DNA from: a virus
Virus record (IMG/VR): IMGVR_UViG_3300007512_000016
Location: 1 to 64,000 of that record
Reading direction: 5' to 3' (one strand)
DNA: 64,000 bases
This document shows, in pieces, positions 1 through 7,868 of the stretch. The number at the start of each line of letters is the position of its first letter. Position 1 is the stretch's first letter. The notes below the pieces were generated by a model. That model was not told where the DNA came from, ran no database searches, and saw only the letters and a program-made list of their open reading frames with translations. A program made the position numbers and the translations under genes.

Positions 1-332
1 TTCACCGTCAGGGTGCTCGCGTTGGGGTCGATCACATCGACCACCATCTCTTCCACCAGCTCCAACCCCGTCGCCGTCTCCGTCGCCGTCATCAACCCGT
101 AGACAGGTGAGGGCTCGTCGTAGGAAGAGCTGACGGTGTAGACGTAGGCATACCGCCCCGTGTCCCCGGTCACGGCAGTCATCACCCCGCTGGTGACAAG
201 ATTCTGCCTATCCCCAGCGTTATCGAAGTAGAAGATATCGATCGCAGGAGAGGTCACCGTCATCGGGCTCCCTTCCGCGTCCAACCAGAGGACGTGGAAG
301 GTGAAGGGATCTCCAGCTTGTCCAAGCGGCAT
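1..332 (-). CDS. Virion/tail protein, C-terminus beyond window
   Basis: Partial gene. It starts with ATG at 332 and runs off the left edge, giving about 110 residues of N-terminus. The product begins MPLGQAGDPFTFHVLW and is rich in Thr, Val, Tyr and acidic residues with alternating hydrophobics, suggesting beta structure as in tail or baseplate components. It lies three bases after the stop of the coiled-coil gene at 336-1223, so the two are probably co-transcribed. I recognise no named family; a structural role is inferred from composition and position only. Confidence 0.6.
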   Translation of the reverse strand, partial: MPLGQAGDPFTFHVLWLDAEGSPMTVTSPAIDIFYFDNAGDRQNLVTSGVMTAVTGDTGRYAYVYTVSSSYDEPSPVYGLMTATETATGLELVEEMVVDVIDPNASTLTV

Positions 333-335
333 AGA

Positions 336-1223
336 TCACCCGCCCTTTACGAAACGAACCACCATCCCATTAGCCGATTGCTGAAGGGCATCCACGTCGT
401 CCCGAAGCGTTGTTACGTCGCTTTGAAGCGTCGTAATATCTGATTGCGCTGTCGTCATATCAGACTCCAGGGAGTCGATATCCGCCTCCGCAGCGGTCAT
501 CTCTGACTGAAGAGTCGTGATATTTGACTGAGCCGTCGCCATTTCCGACTGGAGAGTGCTGACTTCTCCTTGGGTCGTCGCTACGCTCGCCTCAAGAGTC
601 TGGAGGTCATCCTCCGTATCCTGAGCCGTTCGTCCGACATACCGGAACCCGACCACGTAAGGGTCCGAGACGCTCCCCTTGAAGTCGTCAGAGAGCAGCA
701 GCATCCCGTTCGCGTAGTTCCAGACCCAGCCGACAGTCTTCTCGTCACCCGTCCCGGTCGTCCCTGAGGTCGTAGAGATCTCCGTGCCGCCGCTCGCCGG
801 GTCGCCCTCATACAAGCGAATCGCGTACCCGTTGGAAGGCACCCCAGAAGACTGCGGAACAAGCTGCGGGAGGAGCCAGTTGGTCAGGACGGCTGAAGAG
901 GCGTCGTTGTAGGTGCTGTGAGCAACCCAAGTGCTACCGTTGGTCCCCGTCACCGCGGTTAAACGAACCGCGTTCGCGGCTGCGGAACGATCCTCCAAAA
1001 TTGTGGAGAGAGCCGGGTCTGCCGCGTTCGTCTGGGCGGCTGACAGATTCGCGGCTGGGAAGCCCCTGAGCGTCCCCAGCTCCATCCACACCGTCCCCGC
1101 CTCGTTGATGAACCGAAACGGGAAGAAGGTCTCATACCAGGAAGAAACCGAATTAGCGTCCAACACCCCGGCGGCCAGCGCCTTGGTAAGCAGGTTGATC
1201 CGCTCTTGATTGCTGAATCCCAT
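336..1223 (-). CDS. Virion structural protein with C-terminal coiled coil
   Basis: 295 residues, ATG start preceded by GAGGAG. The N-terminal ~200 residues look globular and beta-rich (Gly, Thr, Ser, Trp, Tyr). Residues ~205-285 form a heptad repeat built from near-identical units such as TLQSEMTAAEADI and TTAQSDITTLQSDV, a long coiled coil with Leu at core positions. The protein ends in a short basic tip, VVRFVKGG. A globular head plus trimer-forming coiled coil is typical of tail fibres, whiskers or baseplate attachments, so a tail-associated role is likely but unproven. It is co-oriented with the partial gene to its left. Confidence 0.7.
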   Translation of the reverse strand: MGFSNQERINLLTKALAAGVLDANSVSSWYETFFPFRFINEAGTVWMELGTLRGFPAANLSAAQTNAADPALSTILEDRSAAANAVRLTAVTGTNGSTWVAHSTYNDASSAVLTNWLLPQLVPQSSGVPSNGYAIRLYEGDPASGGTEISTTSGTTGTGDEKTVGWVWNYANGMLLLSDDFKGSVSDPYVVGFRYVGRTAQDTEDDLQTLEASVATTQGEVSTLQSEMATAQSNITTLQSEMTAAEADIDSLESDMTTAQSDITTLQSDVTTLRDDVDALQQSANGMVVRFVKGG

Positions 1224-1335
1224 CAGCGGGCTCCTCTACACTGGTGGAACCTATCAGGGATCTACCGGCCGCAACCCCGGACATTTTTAGGGAAATATCT
1301 CCGGGCCAGTCGTATACGAAAATAGGAGGTATCCC
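1224..1335. promoter_or_regulatory. Divergent intergenic region with candidate promoters
   Basis: A 112-bp gap between divergently transcribed genes must contain promoters for both. On the plus strand the palindrome CGTATACG (1311-1318) lies 10 nt upstream of a strong AGGAGG (1323-1328) serving the ATG at 1336. An AT-rich stretch, TTTTTAGGGAAATAT, lies upstream. On the minus strand, CCTGATAGG (revcomp of 1251-1258) lies upstream of GAGGAG and the ATG at 1223. The CGTATA core recurs before other genes at 28526, 32353 and 56265. Confidence 0.4.
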
Positions 1336-1941
1336 ATGCGAGTCGGACGACACGCGATCCAGCGATTCCAGATACATCACCCGGAAGCCACACCGCTAGC
1401 CCTGCTCGCGGCCCGCCACGTCGCCACTGAGCTGAGCCCGGACCTCGTCATGGTCCTCCTGGGCCGACGAGGGAACCGGAGCCAGAACACCCGGTACTGG
1501 CTGACCCACGACTTTCTCGGGATCATCTGCGAGCACATCTACGACCATGTAATCGTCACCTACCTCCGCCTGGGGCTCCAGCAGCGGGATTTCTGCCGGA
1601 AGCACTTCGGCCCGAAGAAGGCCACACCCAAGCCCGAAGCTCCGAGCCCGCCGAAGCCGGAACCCGTCAAGGCGGAGCCGGAGCAGGTCCCGGCGAAGAT
1701 CCCCGCACGGCGACCTCGGACGGTCCAGTGCCTCCCAGGCACCTCGATTCAGTTCCGGAGCCTCCCGGGACCCCCGCGAGGGCGATCGACGCTCTGGGAG
1801 CGTCTGAAGGCCGGGCGACGTACCGACAGCACCTTCTGTCCGAAGACGTGGGAAGAGACCCACACTTTCGAGACCGAGGACGGAGAGGTGCTCCGGCTCA
1901 AGGGTCAGGCGGGCGGCACCTTCCAGGTCGAGGCCGCCTAG
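1336..1941 (+). CDS. Hypothetical protein, plus-strand insertion
   Basis: 201 residues with an excellent ribosome site (AGGAGG, 7 nt before ATG). Residues ~1-95 are rich in His, Arg and hydrophobics, with segments like TRYWLTHDFLGIICEHIYDH that suggest a compact helical domain. Residues ~96-130 are a Pro/Lys/Glu linker (repeated PKPE units). The C-terminal part, ~135-201, contains ETEDGEVLRLKGQAGG, a likely beta hairpin. No family is recognised. Its stop overlaps the convergent stop of the next minus gene by 4 nt, leaving no room for a terminator between them. Its orientation against the neighbours suggests a separately acquired gene. Confidence 0.7.
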   Translation: MRVGRHAIQRFQIHHPEATPLALLAARHVATELSPDLVMVLLGRRGNRSQNTRYWLTHDFLGIICEHIYDHVIVTYLRLGLQQRDFCRKHFGPKKATPKPEAPSPPKPEPVKAEPEQVPAKIPARRPRTVQCLPGTSIQFRSLPGPPRGRSTLWERLKAGRRTDSTFCPKTWEETHTFETEDGEVLRLKGQAGGTFQVEAA

Positions 1942-2762
1942 CGGTTCTTAGCCGCGAGGTTCTTGACGAACTCCTCCCAGACCACCCTCGGGAGGTCCCC
2001 GAGGGTGGGCACCGACCAGTGACCCAGCACGGAAAGAGAAATCACCTCATGAGGGTCGGGACGAACGATCGAGAGCACGTTGTTGCTCCCGTAAGCGTTG
2101 ACAGAAAAGTGAAGCCCGAACTCCTCTCCCTCATAAGTGAATGCCACGGGAGCCGACTCCCGAACAACCTGTACGCCCCGCTGACTGCTCAGGTACCTCA
2201 AAATCTCAGGGAGAACCTGCTGAAAAGCTTCTCGACCTGAACCATAGTGGATCGTCACAAGGCGACGGAAATCAAGAGACTGCATCGGCTGGGCAGCCGG
2301 ACGCTTGAATTCCCAGGTGACCCTGTACCCGGGCCTCCGAGTCCTGGGTGACCGGATAGCCTGCACCTCTACCGTCTTGTTCCTCCAGTCCATACGTTCC
2401 GCATCCAAGAGCTGCTCATAGCGAGCCTTGAACCCCTCTACCCGAGGAAGAGTCGGCTTCCGGGGCTTAGGCCCCCGGCCGGTCCACATACCGGAAGTAG
2501 GCCGAACCGAGGCACCTGAGAGTGCCTCGTCCAACTTGTCCTTCAAAGCCCGCTCCGAGGTGACGCCGTCATCGTCCACTACATAGAGCGTACCCGTGTT
2601 CTCTCGGAGCATCTGAGCCACTAAGGACTGCAAGACGGAAGAGAAATTGAATCTCGTCAACTCCTCAAAGCCCGCTGCTGCCTCTACAAGATGACCCCGA
2701 AGCGGGTCTCCTGCTTCCAAGGAAGCAGCCAGCCGGATGACGCTAGAACGCAGAGATCTCAT
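1938..2762 (-). CDS. Hypothetical protein with N-terminal IRLA motif
   Basis: 274 residues from the ATG at 2762, which has GGAGAA five bases upstream; a GTG at 2777 is possible but has a worse site. The N-terminus contains VIRLAASLEAGDPLRGHL, a short amphipathic motif resembling the IRLA...LR..LL segments of the small virion proteins at 45770-45988 and 46626-46904. The central part (~90-140) is basic (PKPRKPTLPR, RSPRTRRPGYR). The C-terminal ~100 residues mix beta and helix. No catalytic motif is visible. The shared N-terminal motif suggests a virion-associated protein, by inference. Confidence 0.65.
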   Translation of the reverse strand: MRSLRSSVIRLAASLEAGDPLRGHLVEAAAGFEELTRFNFSSVLQSLVAQMLRENTGTLYVVDDDGVTSERALKDKLDEALSGASVRPTSGMWTGRGPKPRKPTLPRVEGFKARYEQLLDAERMDWRNKTVEVQAIRSPRTRRPGYRVTWEFKRPAAQPMQSLDFRRLVTIHYGSGREAFQQVLPEILRYLSSQRGVQVVRESAPVAFTYEGEEFGLHFSVNAYGSNNVLSIVRPDPHEVISLSVLGHWSVPTLGDLPRVVWEEFVKNLAAKNR

Positions 2763-2800
2763 TACTTCTCCAGACACCTCTCAAGGACAATAAACCAATT

Positions 2801-2828
2801 ATTCGGGCTCCTATATGAGGGCCCGAAT
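2801..2828 (+). promoter_or_regulatory. RNA hairpin abutting a start codon
   Basis: ATTCGGGC (2801-2808) and GCCCGAAT (2821-2828) are perfect 8-base complementary arms around a 12-base loop, TCCTATATGAGG. The loop holds the Shine-Dalgarno-like GAGG. The 3' arm ends exactly at the ATG at 2829, so the ribosome site would be presented in, or closed by, the hairpin. The same architecture occurs at 49323-49359. Confidence 0.55.
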
Positions 2829-3821
2829 ATGGCGGTCAAAGTCCAAGTGTCCCCCAGAGGGACAAACAAAGCCCGGAAGCAATTCGGCGGGGCCATTGCT
2901 ATCGGAAAGTTTCTCTCCCCCATCCAGCTCTTCCGTGTCTTCGACGGGGAAGAGCTACGTCGAATTCTCTCCACAGGGAAAATCGAAGGAGGCTCCTACT
3001 CCATCGCAGGAGAGAGAGCCTACGGTTCTCAATGGGGGAGCAACCGAACCGAGATAGCTCAATGGGGCGAGGCCCAAAGAGGGAAGCGTCTGGGCCACGA
3101 GCTGTTCATGGCTGAGATTCAGGGCAAGGGGCGAAGTTTCGCTCACCTGGAAGGTGCGGGGGGCAAGATGGATCCCAAAGCAGGGACCATTGACCTGGAC
3201 CCCGCCTTCTGCTCCTCCGGGCTGGGATGCTCCCTTAAAGTCGAGACCTCCGACGTCCTCCAGTGGTACACCGTCCGCGGTGGTGGGGCTGAACCTACAC
3301 CGCTGCTTGAACTCCAGGGTCAGTTAGGTCAAGTGGGGCTGCGAGAGCGAGAGATCGTCTTCTACAAGGGGACCTTCTACAAGGATTCCGCGAACGCAGT
3401 CACCCGAGCCCTTCAACTCCGACTCGTGGAAGAAGAAGCCGACAGAACCCGGTCCGACCCTGGCCCGAACCTTCGATCTCTGAAGATCGGGGTCGGGGAC
3501 TACATGCCAGAGGAAGCCCTGGGCCGAGCCCTCTTCAGCAAAATCTGCTCCCTTAGAGGCTGTGACCGCTGGGGGGTGTCGATCGCTCGGGCGGAGTATG
3601 AAGCCGGGACCAACCTATCCAACTTGAGACAGAGGAGTTTCGCCCTGATCGCTTGTGTATCAGCCACCGCTGCCGTGCCCGACATGAAAGCGAACTTGAA
3701 CGAGGCTTCAATCAAATTCGTGGACGTCTATTCCAAGACGCTGCGAGAGTGGATTCGGATCTGGAATCCCTGGGGGAGCACCCGAGTCCGATTCCACCAA
3801 CGGGGGCCGGAATTCCTGTAA
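2829..3821 (+). CDS. Protein with ADP-ribosyltransferase-like N-terminus
   Basis: 330 residues; ATG chosen because it directly follows the hairpin at 2801-2828 and its GAGG. Residues ~33-70 read LFRVFDGEELRRILSTGKI followed by SYSIAGERAYGSQWG. This pattern of an early Arg, an E-E-L-x-x-I-L-x-T-G-x-I helix and an aromatic/Gly strand resembles the first half of ADP-ribosyltransferase-like folds. The catalytic Glu cannot be assigned confidently. Residues 225-330 hold a second conserved-looking region with several Cys and Trp. It stands alone on the plus strand, tail to tail with the gene at 3823. Enzymatic function is a weak inference. Confidence 0.6.
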   Translation: MAVKVQVSPRGTNKARKQFGGAIAIGKFLSPIQLFRVFDGEELRRILSTGKIEGGSYSIAGERAYGSQWGSNRTEIAQWGEAQRGKRLGHELFMAEIQGKGRSFAHLEGAGGKMDPKAGTIDLDPAFCSSGLGCSLKVETSDVLQWYTVRGGGAEPTPLLELQGQLGQVGLREREIVFYKGTFYKDSANAVTRALQLRLVEEEADRTRSDPGPNLRSLKIGVGDYMPEEALGRALFSKICSLRGCDRWGVSIARAEYEAGTNLSNLRQRSFALIACVSATAAVPDMKANLNEASIKFVDVYSKTLREWIRIWNPWGSTRVRFHQRGPEFL

Positions 3822-3822
3822 G

Positions 3823-4443
3823 CTAGCCACACCAGGGAGGCTCATGGACTCCCGGCCATAGCTCAAACCAACAGGGATTGCTCACCGTCACGATCGGGCT
3901 GTACAGAAGGGAGCCCATCGAGGAGCCCGTACCCCCTGCCTGGGAAGGCTTGGTCGCAGAGTACAACACCCCACCGCACTTGCCTACCCAGATGCCCGAC
4001 CCAGGCCCGCCCGAGGAGTCGTACTCCTTCGGAAACGCCATCCCGGAAGAGCAAACGAAGAGATTGGCATAGGTGCCGTCCGGAAGCACCTTGGACACCC
4101 AAACCACCTCGCTGCCCAGGAAGCCCAGCATCTCATCAACGGAGACCTCTTCCGGATCCTCCCCCGCCTCATAGCGGTAGTAAACCGCCTCAGGATCCAG
4201 ACTCACCAAAGTCCCGGTGGAAGGCACCTGGAGCGGGGTGGTCATCTCGCTGTGGTCAGCGTCGTAGGACTCCCAGATCTGCTCAAAGGCTTCACCGATA
4301 CTCAGAACCAGAAGCCCGTTGATCTCGCTGACCGAGAACGAGACTTCATCGTCCTGAAAGGAGACCCCGGAATAGCTCCCGCTGGCCCCCGCAACGGGGA
4401 TAAAGGTGAAGAGGAAGGCTGCCAAGAGGGTGATCATTCTCAT
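3823..4443 (-). CDS. Secreted or periplasmic hypothetical protein
   Basis: 206 residues if it starts at the ATG at 4443; an upstream in-frame ATG at 4491 would put 16 residues before the signal sequence. The chosen start gives MRMITLLAAFLFTFIPVAGA followed by small residues, a good Sec signal peptide with charged n-region, hydrophobic core and A-x-A-like cleavage site. The mature part is acidic and rich in Gly/Ser with four Cys (VCSSG, GKCGG, NPCW, PPWCG), fitting a disulfide-stabilised exported protein. Export by a phage-infected cell suggests a role in the envelope or host surface. No family recognised. Both starts have weak ribosome sites. Confidence 0.6.
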   Translation of the reverse strand: MRMITLLAAFLFTFIPVAGASGSYSGVSFQDDEVSFSVSEINGLLVLSIGEAFEQIWESYDADHSEMTTPLQVPSTGTLVSLDPEAVYYRYEAGEDPEEVSVDEMLGFLGSEVVWVSKVLPDGTYANLFVCSSGMAFPKEYDSSGGPGSGIWVGKCGGVLYSATKPSQAGGTGSSMGSLLYSPIVTVSNPCWFELWPGVHEPPWCG

Positions 4444-4518
4444 GGACGCATGAGACCACAACTGATCCCAAACCGGAAGCCGACGGTTCATTGATGTAAG
4501 ACAGATTACACCAAAAGT

Positions 4519-4974
4519 TCAAGCCCCTCCGTCCGGGTTGCCCTCACACTTCGTCGCTGGAGTAAAGGGCAACCACCCGGAACGACCGGGACCTCGGTTG
4601 ATATGGACCGAAGGAAGAATCTGGCTCGCGGTAACCAGCAGCCCTTCCCCGCCATTCGCAGTCAGCTTGGGGTGGGTACATGTAGTCCCCTCCCGGTGGG
4701 GACAAGTCCCGCAGACGAGCATAAACCGACCGGGGCCCCCGCGAGACCAGGGCATCTCTGCATACAGCCGCTCGTGGTCCAGAATCACCTGCTTGCACGG
4801 GTCCGCTTTGCAGACCAAGACGGCAGGGGAGGTATCCTCCCACTCATCGTCCTCGTCAGCCTCCCACCAGAGGTTCAGGTAGCAGATATCGTCGTAGGTG
4901 ATCCCACACGCTTGACACCGGAGAAAGCTGTCAGCCGGGATCGGGTGAGGAAGAGTCTCCGTGAGCTTATCCAC
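4519..4974 (-). CDS. Cysteine-rich, probable zinc-binding protein
   Basis: 151 residues from a GTG at 4974 with CAGGAGC seven bases upstream, one base after the stop of the upstream gene, so translationally coupled. Metal-binding residues come in pairs: CQACG near residue 20, CKADPC near 60, then CGTCPH and CTHPK near 95-110. The last cluster, C-x2-C-P-H-x4-C-x-H-P, would make a compact zinc or iron-sulfur site. A very similar pattern (CGGCVH...C) is in the 729-residue structural protein at 42674-44863. No enzyme family is recognised. Confidence 0.65.
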   Translation of the reverse strand: MDKLTETLPHPIPADSFLRCQACGITYDDICYLNLWWEADEDDEWEDTSPAVLVCKADPCKQVILDHERLYAEMPWSRGGPGRFMLVCGTCPHREGTTCTHPKLTANGGEGLLVTASQILPSVHINRGPGRSGWLPFTPATKCEGNPDGGA

Positions 4975-4975
4975 G

Positions 4976-5680
4976 CTACGCTCCTGCCTCCGGCAAAGAG
5001 GAAGAGCGCAGCAAGCCGGTCTCCGGGCAGACCACCACGGAAGCCCCAAAAGAAAGCCCGCTCCGGGGCTTCAGGCACTCGATCTTGATCCCACCGTCTT
5101 CTCGCGACAAGAAGAAACGTTCCGAGGATGCGAAGCCCCACACCCTTGACCCCGCCACGTTTCGGTGATCCTTCGCTTCCGTCAAGACGAGTAAGGCTGC
5201 CCCGGTAGATTCCAAGCGAGGGCCAATATTCTGGACAAACACCGAGGTCATCTTGGCCCTATAAACAGGCCCGGGTGCCGCCGGGTGAGTGATTTTCGGG
5301 AGAAATTCCACGTCCGCGAGTACCAGCGGAGAGCCCGCCGCTACCGCGAGATCGGTTGCCCTCCAGAAGTTCTCCACCACATCAACCCGGGCTCCTTTGA
5401 CCCAATCCTCTGAACCGGCCACCCGAGTCGAAACGAGAGACCCTCGGGAAGTGACGTGAACCACCGGGGAACCCTCCTGCTCGGCATGGTGCCGCCACAC
5501 CATCTCGCGGAACCACCTGAGCAGATCAAAGGAACCCATGACCTGCGTGATCTGACCCGACAAGAAATTACCGCCGGGCAACAAGGGCATCATGCCAGGA
5601 ATGCCGGCATTCACGGATCGACGGGGCTGAGGCGGACTGGATAGTTCTCCTGGGGTCACAGGCTTCTCCTGTCTCCCCAT
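4976..5680 (-). CDS. RecA-fold protein with degenerate P-loop
   Basis: 234 residues from ATG 5680; the ATG at 5800 is less likely because a strong hairpin (5749-5779) lies between. The product can be laid along the RecA core. GGNFLSGQITQVMG matches the strand entering the P-loop, but GSFDLLRW replaces GxxxxGK[T/S]. SPLVLADVEFL fits Walker B, ALLVLTEAKD fits the following strand, and the RVWGFASSERFFL to IKIECLKPRSG segment fits the C-terminal core strands seen in the true RecA at 60721-61908. Without a P-loop it should not hydrolyse ATP, so it may be a regulatory RecA/RadB-like paralogue. The match is by eye. Confidence 0.5.
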   Translation of the reverse strand: MGRQEKPVTPGELSSPPQPRRSVNAGIPGMMPLLPGGNFLSGQITQVMGSFDLLRWFREMVWRHHAEQEGSPVVHVTSRGSLVSTRVAGSEDWVKGARVDVVENFWRATDLAVAAGSPLVLADVEFLPKITHPAAPGPVYRAKMTSVFVQNIGPRLESTGAALLVLTEAKDHRNVAGSRVWGFASSERFFLSREDGGIKIECLKPRSGLSFGASVVVCPETGLLRSSSLPEAGA

Positions 5681-5748
5681 ACGACCCCAGGCGTCGAACT
5701 TGTGGGCTCTACCTGAACAAGCGAGAGGGGAGGGTGGAGTCAGACATA

Positions 5749-5779
5749 GGGAGACCTCAGCGTTTACTGGAGGTCTCCC
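5749..5779 (-). terminator. Strong hairpin after methyltransferase gene
   Basis: GGGAGACCTC (5749-5758) and GAGGTCTCCC (5770-5779) are perfect 10-base arms around an 11-base loop, in the short space after the stop at 5802. No T-run follows on the minus strand, so it may be a Rho-independent-like pause, an mRNA-stabilising stem or a processing site rather than a classical terminator. Its presence argues that the next gene starts at 5680. Confidence 0.5.
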
Positions 5780-5801
5780 ATAGGGAGCATACCGAACCAT
5801 C

Positions 5802-7703
5802 TCATCGTCGTCGGAACACCAGCAAAGGCTCCGAGGCGTTCTTCCGGTTTAAGCTCGCCAAAGGCATCCGGAGGGTGTCCTCATGCTTGAAACCCGCCGT
5901 CACAGCCTCCCTGATGGCTGCTTCGACCAGGGGGAAGGTCTTCCTACCCTGGCGAACATCGGTGACGTTCAGGACCAACACACCGCCATCTGGGAGCCTC
6001 CTGTACGCCGTGACGAGGACCGGAACCAGAAACCCAGAGACCCACTCCTCAAAACCAGAATTCGTCACCGACGATTGATCCCGCGATCTCCCGTACAGCT
6101 CCAGGTTGAAGTAGGGAGGGGACGTAAAGACCAAGTCCACAGGACCGGGATCAAACGTCTCAGCGGGGTTCAGATGAATCTCAGCCCGGTCTTCCATGCC
6201 CAGGAGAGCAGCCAAACGACGGTTCCCCCCCACTGTCTCAGGCTCCACGTCCGTCCCGATATACTTCCCAACACCCGCCGCGAGAGCCCCCAGGAGCCGC
6301 CCACCGTACCCTGAGCAGGGATCCCAGACCACCCCACCAGAGGGGCAGTAGGTCTCGTACAGGTATCTGGCTACCACGGGACGGAAGACCGAGGGCGTCC
6401 GACAGTTGGCGGTCAAGGCTCTCAAAACTCTCTTCGGGATGACCGGATCTCCCACCCGAACCTGGAACCTGATCGCCCTACGAAGGTGCTTCTCGTCATG
6501 CCAGCCCTCCCACGCAGAGACGTTGCTCTTGTAGGTAGCCTTGTACCTGTTGGGGAAGAGGCTGTTACACACCCGCACCCCAACAGGGGTCCAGGAAGTG
6601 ATCCCGGATTTGGACTTCTGAACCCGAGCCAGCTCCTTGTGAGCCTCCGTCTCGTCCATCGGAGCCGGGAAAGGAAACGGAGTCTTTTTGAGGATCCGCA
6701 AGGCTTCCTCAAGCAACTGGTCAGTACCCAGAATCGGATCGAGATTTCCGAGGAGGACAGTAGCGGACTCCACCGTGTATCCGGCTCTGGGCCTCCCCAT
6801 CCGACGTGGTGTAGCACCCACGGCTTTCAAACGACGATGGACTGTGGAGCGGCCCACCCCGTATCGTCGGGCGATGGCACCCAAAGACATCCCATCAGAG
6901 TAAAGCCGGCCCACCATCTCAGGGGTCACCTGAGACGCATTCCGGTCCTGAACACGACGAGGTGAATCCGTCCTGGGGACCTTGTAGCTCATACAATCTG
7001 GGATGTGTGGCCGGACCAAGTCAAAGAACTTCCTGCCCTGTCCTGGGAACGAAATCATCTGGTCCCCATTCTCACCACGATGATCTGGTTTCAGACCCAA
7101 CCGCCTCAGGGCTTTCACAGCCCGTTTGAGGCTTCTGGAGCCGAGACCGAAGTGAATCCTGGGGTGATAGTTAGAGGCTAAGGAACCATCGTCCAGGTAC
7201 CAGACCGCCAAAACCATTGGTGTCATCAGATCTGGGAGACTGGCGGGAAACACCTTCTTCCCGCTCTGGTAAAACAAGTCGAACAGCCCTCGGAGCTGGG
7301 GGCAACTTTTAGTGTTCAGTTCCATGCCATGAAACTCGCGACCGTCAGGTAGCCGCTTCACGGTGGGGTAGGTGCTGGAGATGTAGTCACCCAGCAAGCC
7401 CGCTTTCCACATGAGGTAGGGAGCCTGAGACTCTCCATGACGTTCGATAAACCGAGCTGAAGCCCTACTCGACTCTTTCATGTGCCCGTCACCCAAGAGC
7501 GAACCCACCAGGAGTTCCACCTGGAATGTCGTCAAAGGTGGCAACTGACGTTCAAGTCGTTGGGCCTTACTGATGGTCGGGATACCAAATTTGCGGCGAA
7601 GCCGACCCACCTTCACCTGATAGGTGCCAAAGGCTTCCGCAATCTCTTGTTCGGACTTCAAATCGTCGCAGTAGAGACGCCGTAATTCTTCTTCGGTAAT
7701 CAA
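5802..7703 (-). CDS. LAGLIDADG endonuclease fused to DNA methyltransferase
   Basis: 633 residues, apparently from TTG 7703. Four parts are visible. Residues 1-45 are a small helix-turn-helix (SEQEIAEAFGTYQVKVGRLR). Residues 58-245 are a homing-endonuclease domain with two LAGLIDADG helices, ELLVGSLLGDGH (63-74) and LAVWYLDDGS (165-174). Residues 258-296 are a second HTH, MSLGAIARRYGVGRSTVHRR. Residues ~305-633 are an N6/N4-type methyltransferase: DPCSGYGGRLLGA at ~461 binds S-adenosylmethionine and TSPPY at 527-531 is catalytic motif IV. It would methylate an exocyclic amino group of A or C. No intein splicing motifs are present, so this is a fusion, not a splicing element. The weak TTG start is odd. 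Confidence 0.85.
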   Translation of the reverse strand: MITEEELRRLYCDDLKSEQEIAEAFGTYQVKVGRLRRKFGIPTISKAQRLERQLPPLTTFQVELLVGSLLGDGHMKESSRASARFIERHGESQAPYLMWKAGLLGDYISSTYPTVKRLPDGREFHGMELNTKSCPQLRGLFDLFYQSGKKVFPASLPDLMTPMVLAVWYLDDGSLASNYHPRIHFGLGSRSLKRAVKALRRLGLKPDHRGENGDQMISFPGQGRKFFDLVRPHIPDCMSYKVPRTDSPRRVQDRNASQVTPEMVGRLYSDGMSLGAIARRYGVGRSTVHRRLKAVGATPRRMGRPRAGYTVESATVLLGNLDPILGTDQLLEEALRILKKTPFPFPAPMDETEAHKELARVQKSKSGITSWTPVGVRVCNSLFPNRYKATYKSNVSAWEGWHDEKHLRRAIRFQVRVGDPVIPKRVLRALTANCRTPSVFRPVVARYLYETYCPSGGVVWDPCSGYGGRLLGALAAGVGKYIGTDVEPETVGGNRRLAALLGMEDRAEIHLNPAETFDPGPVDLVFTSPPYFNLELYGRSRDQSSVTNSGFEEWVSGFLVPVLVTAYRRLPDGGVLVLNVTDVRQGRKTFPLVEAAIREAVTAGFKHEDTLRMPLASLNRKNASEPLLVFRRR

Positions 7704-7730
7704 TGTACCATATCCCGCTCATTCGAGCAG

Positions 7731-7762
7731 AAGTATACACCCCTTGCGACATGTGTATACTT
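7731..7762. promoter_or_regulatory. Operator-like inverted repeat
   Basis: AAGTATACAC (7731-7740) and GTGTATACTT (7753-7762) are perfect 10-base inverted arms separated by 12 bases. Arm centres are 22 bp apart, two helical turns, as expected for a site bound by a dimer of a DNA-binding protein. Each arm contains the palindrome GTATAC. It lies 28 bp upstream of the endonuclease-methyltransferase gene, which itself encodes two helix-turn-helix segments that could bind here (inference). Confidence 0.55.
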
Positions 7763-7810
7763 TGTCCGAGAACAAAAACAGAAAGGAACATTAAGTAAAG
7801 ACCAGACGCG

Positions 7811-7848
7811 GCGAGGCCCGGCCTCCTGGTGGGAAGGCGGGGCCTCGT
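7811..7848 (-). terminator. Terminator hairpin after major capsid gene
   Basis: CGAGGCCC (7812-7819) pairs with GGGCCTCG (7840-7847), and internal GCCT/AGGC bases extend the stem. It begins about 20 nt past the capsid gene stop on the minus strand. There is no long U-tract after it, only CTGGTCTTTAC, so termination may be partial or the stem may protect the mRNA 3' end. Confidence 0.65.
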
Positions 7849-7868
7849 AGACTCGCTCAGCAGGCCAA

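Larger units (their letters stand above)
7704..7868. other. Intergenic region between capsid and methyltransferase genes
   Basis: The 165-bp gap contains, in minus-strand order, the capsid gene terminator (7811-7848), an A/T-rich stretch (7763-7800, including GAACAAAAACAG) and the GTATAC inverted repeat (7731-7762). No open reading frame of note or tRNA is present. Confidence 0.6.

Noticed and set aside
5681-5800. N-terminal extension of the degenerate RecA-like protein to ATG 5800
   Set aside because: The stretch contains a perfect 10-bp stem (5749-5779) and its translation is Pro/Cys-rich and unlike the rest of the protein; the ATG at 5680 is preferred.
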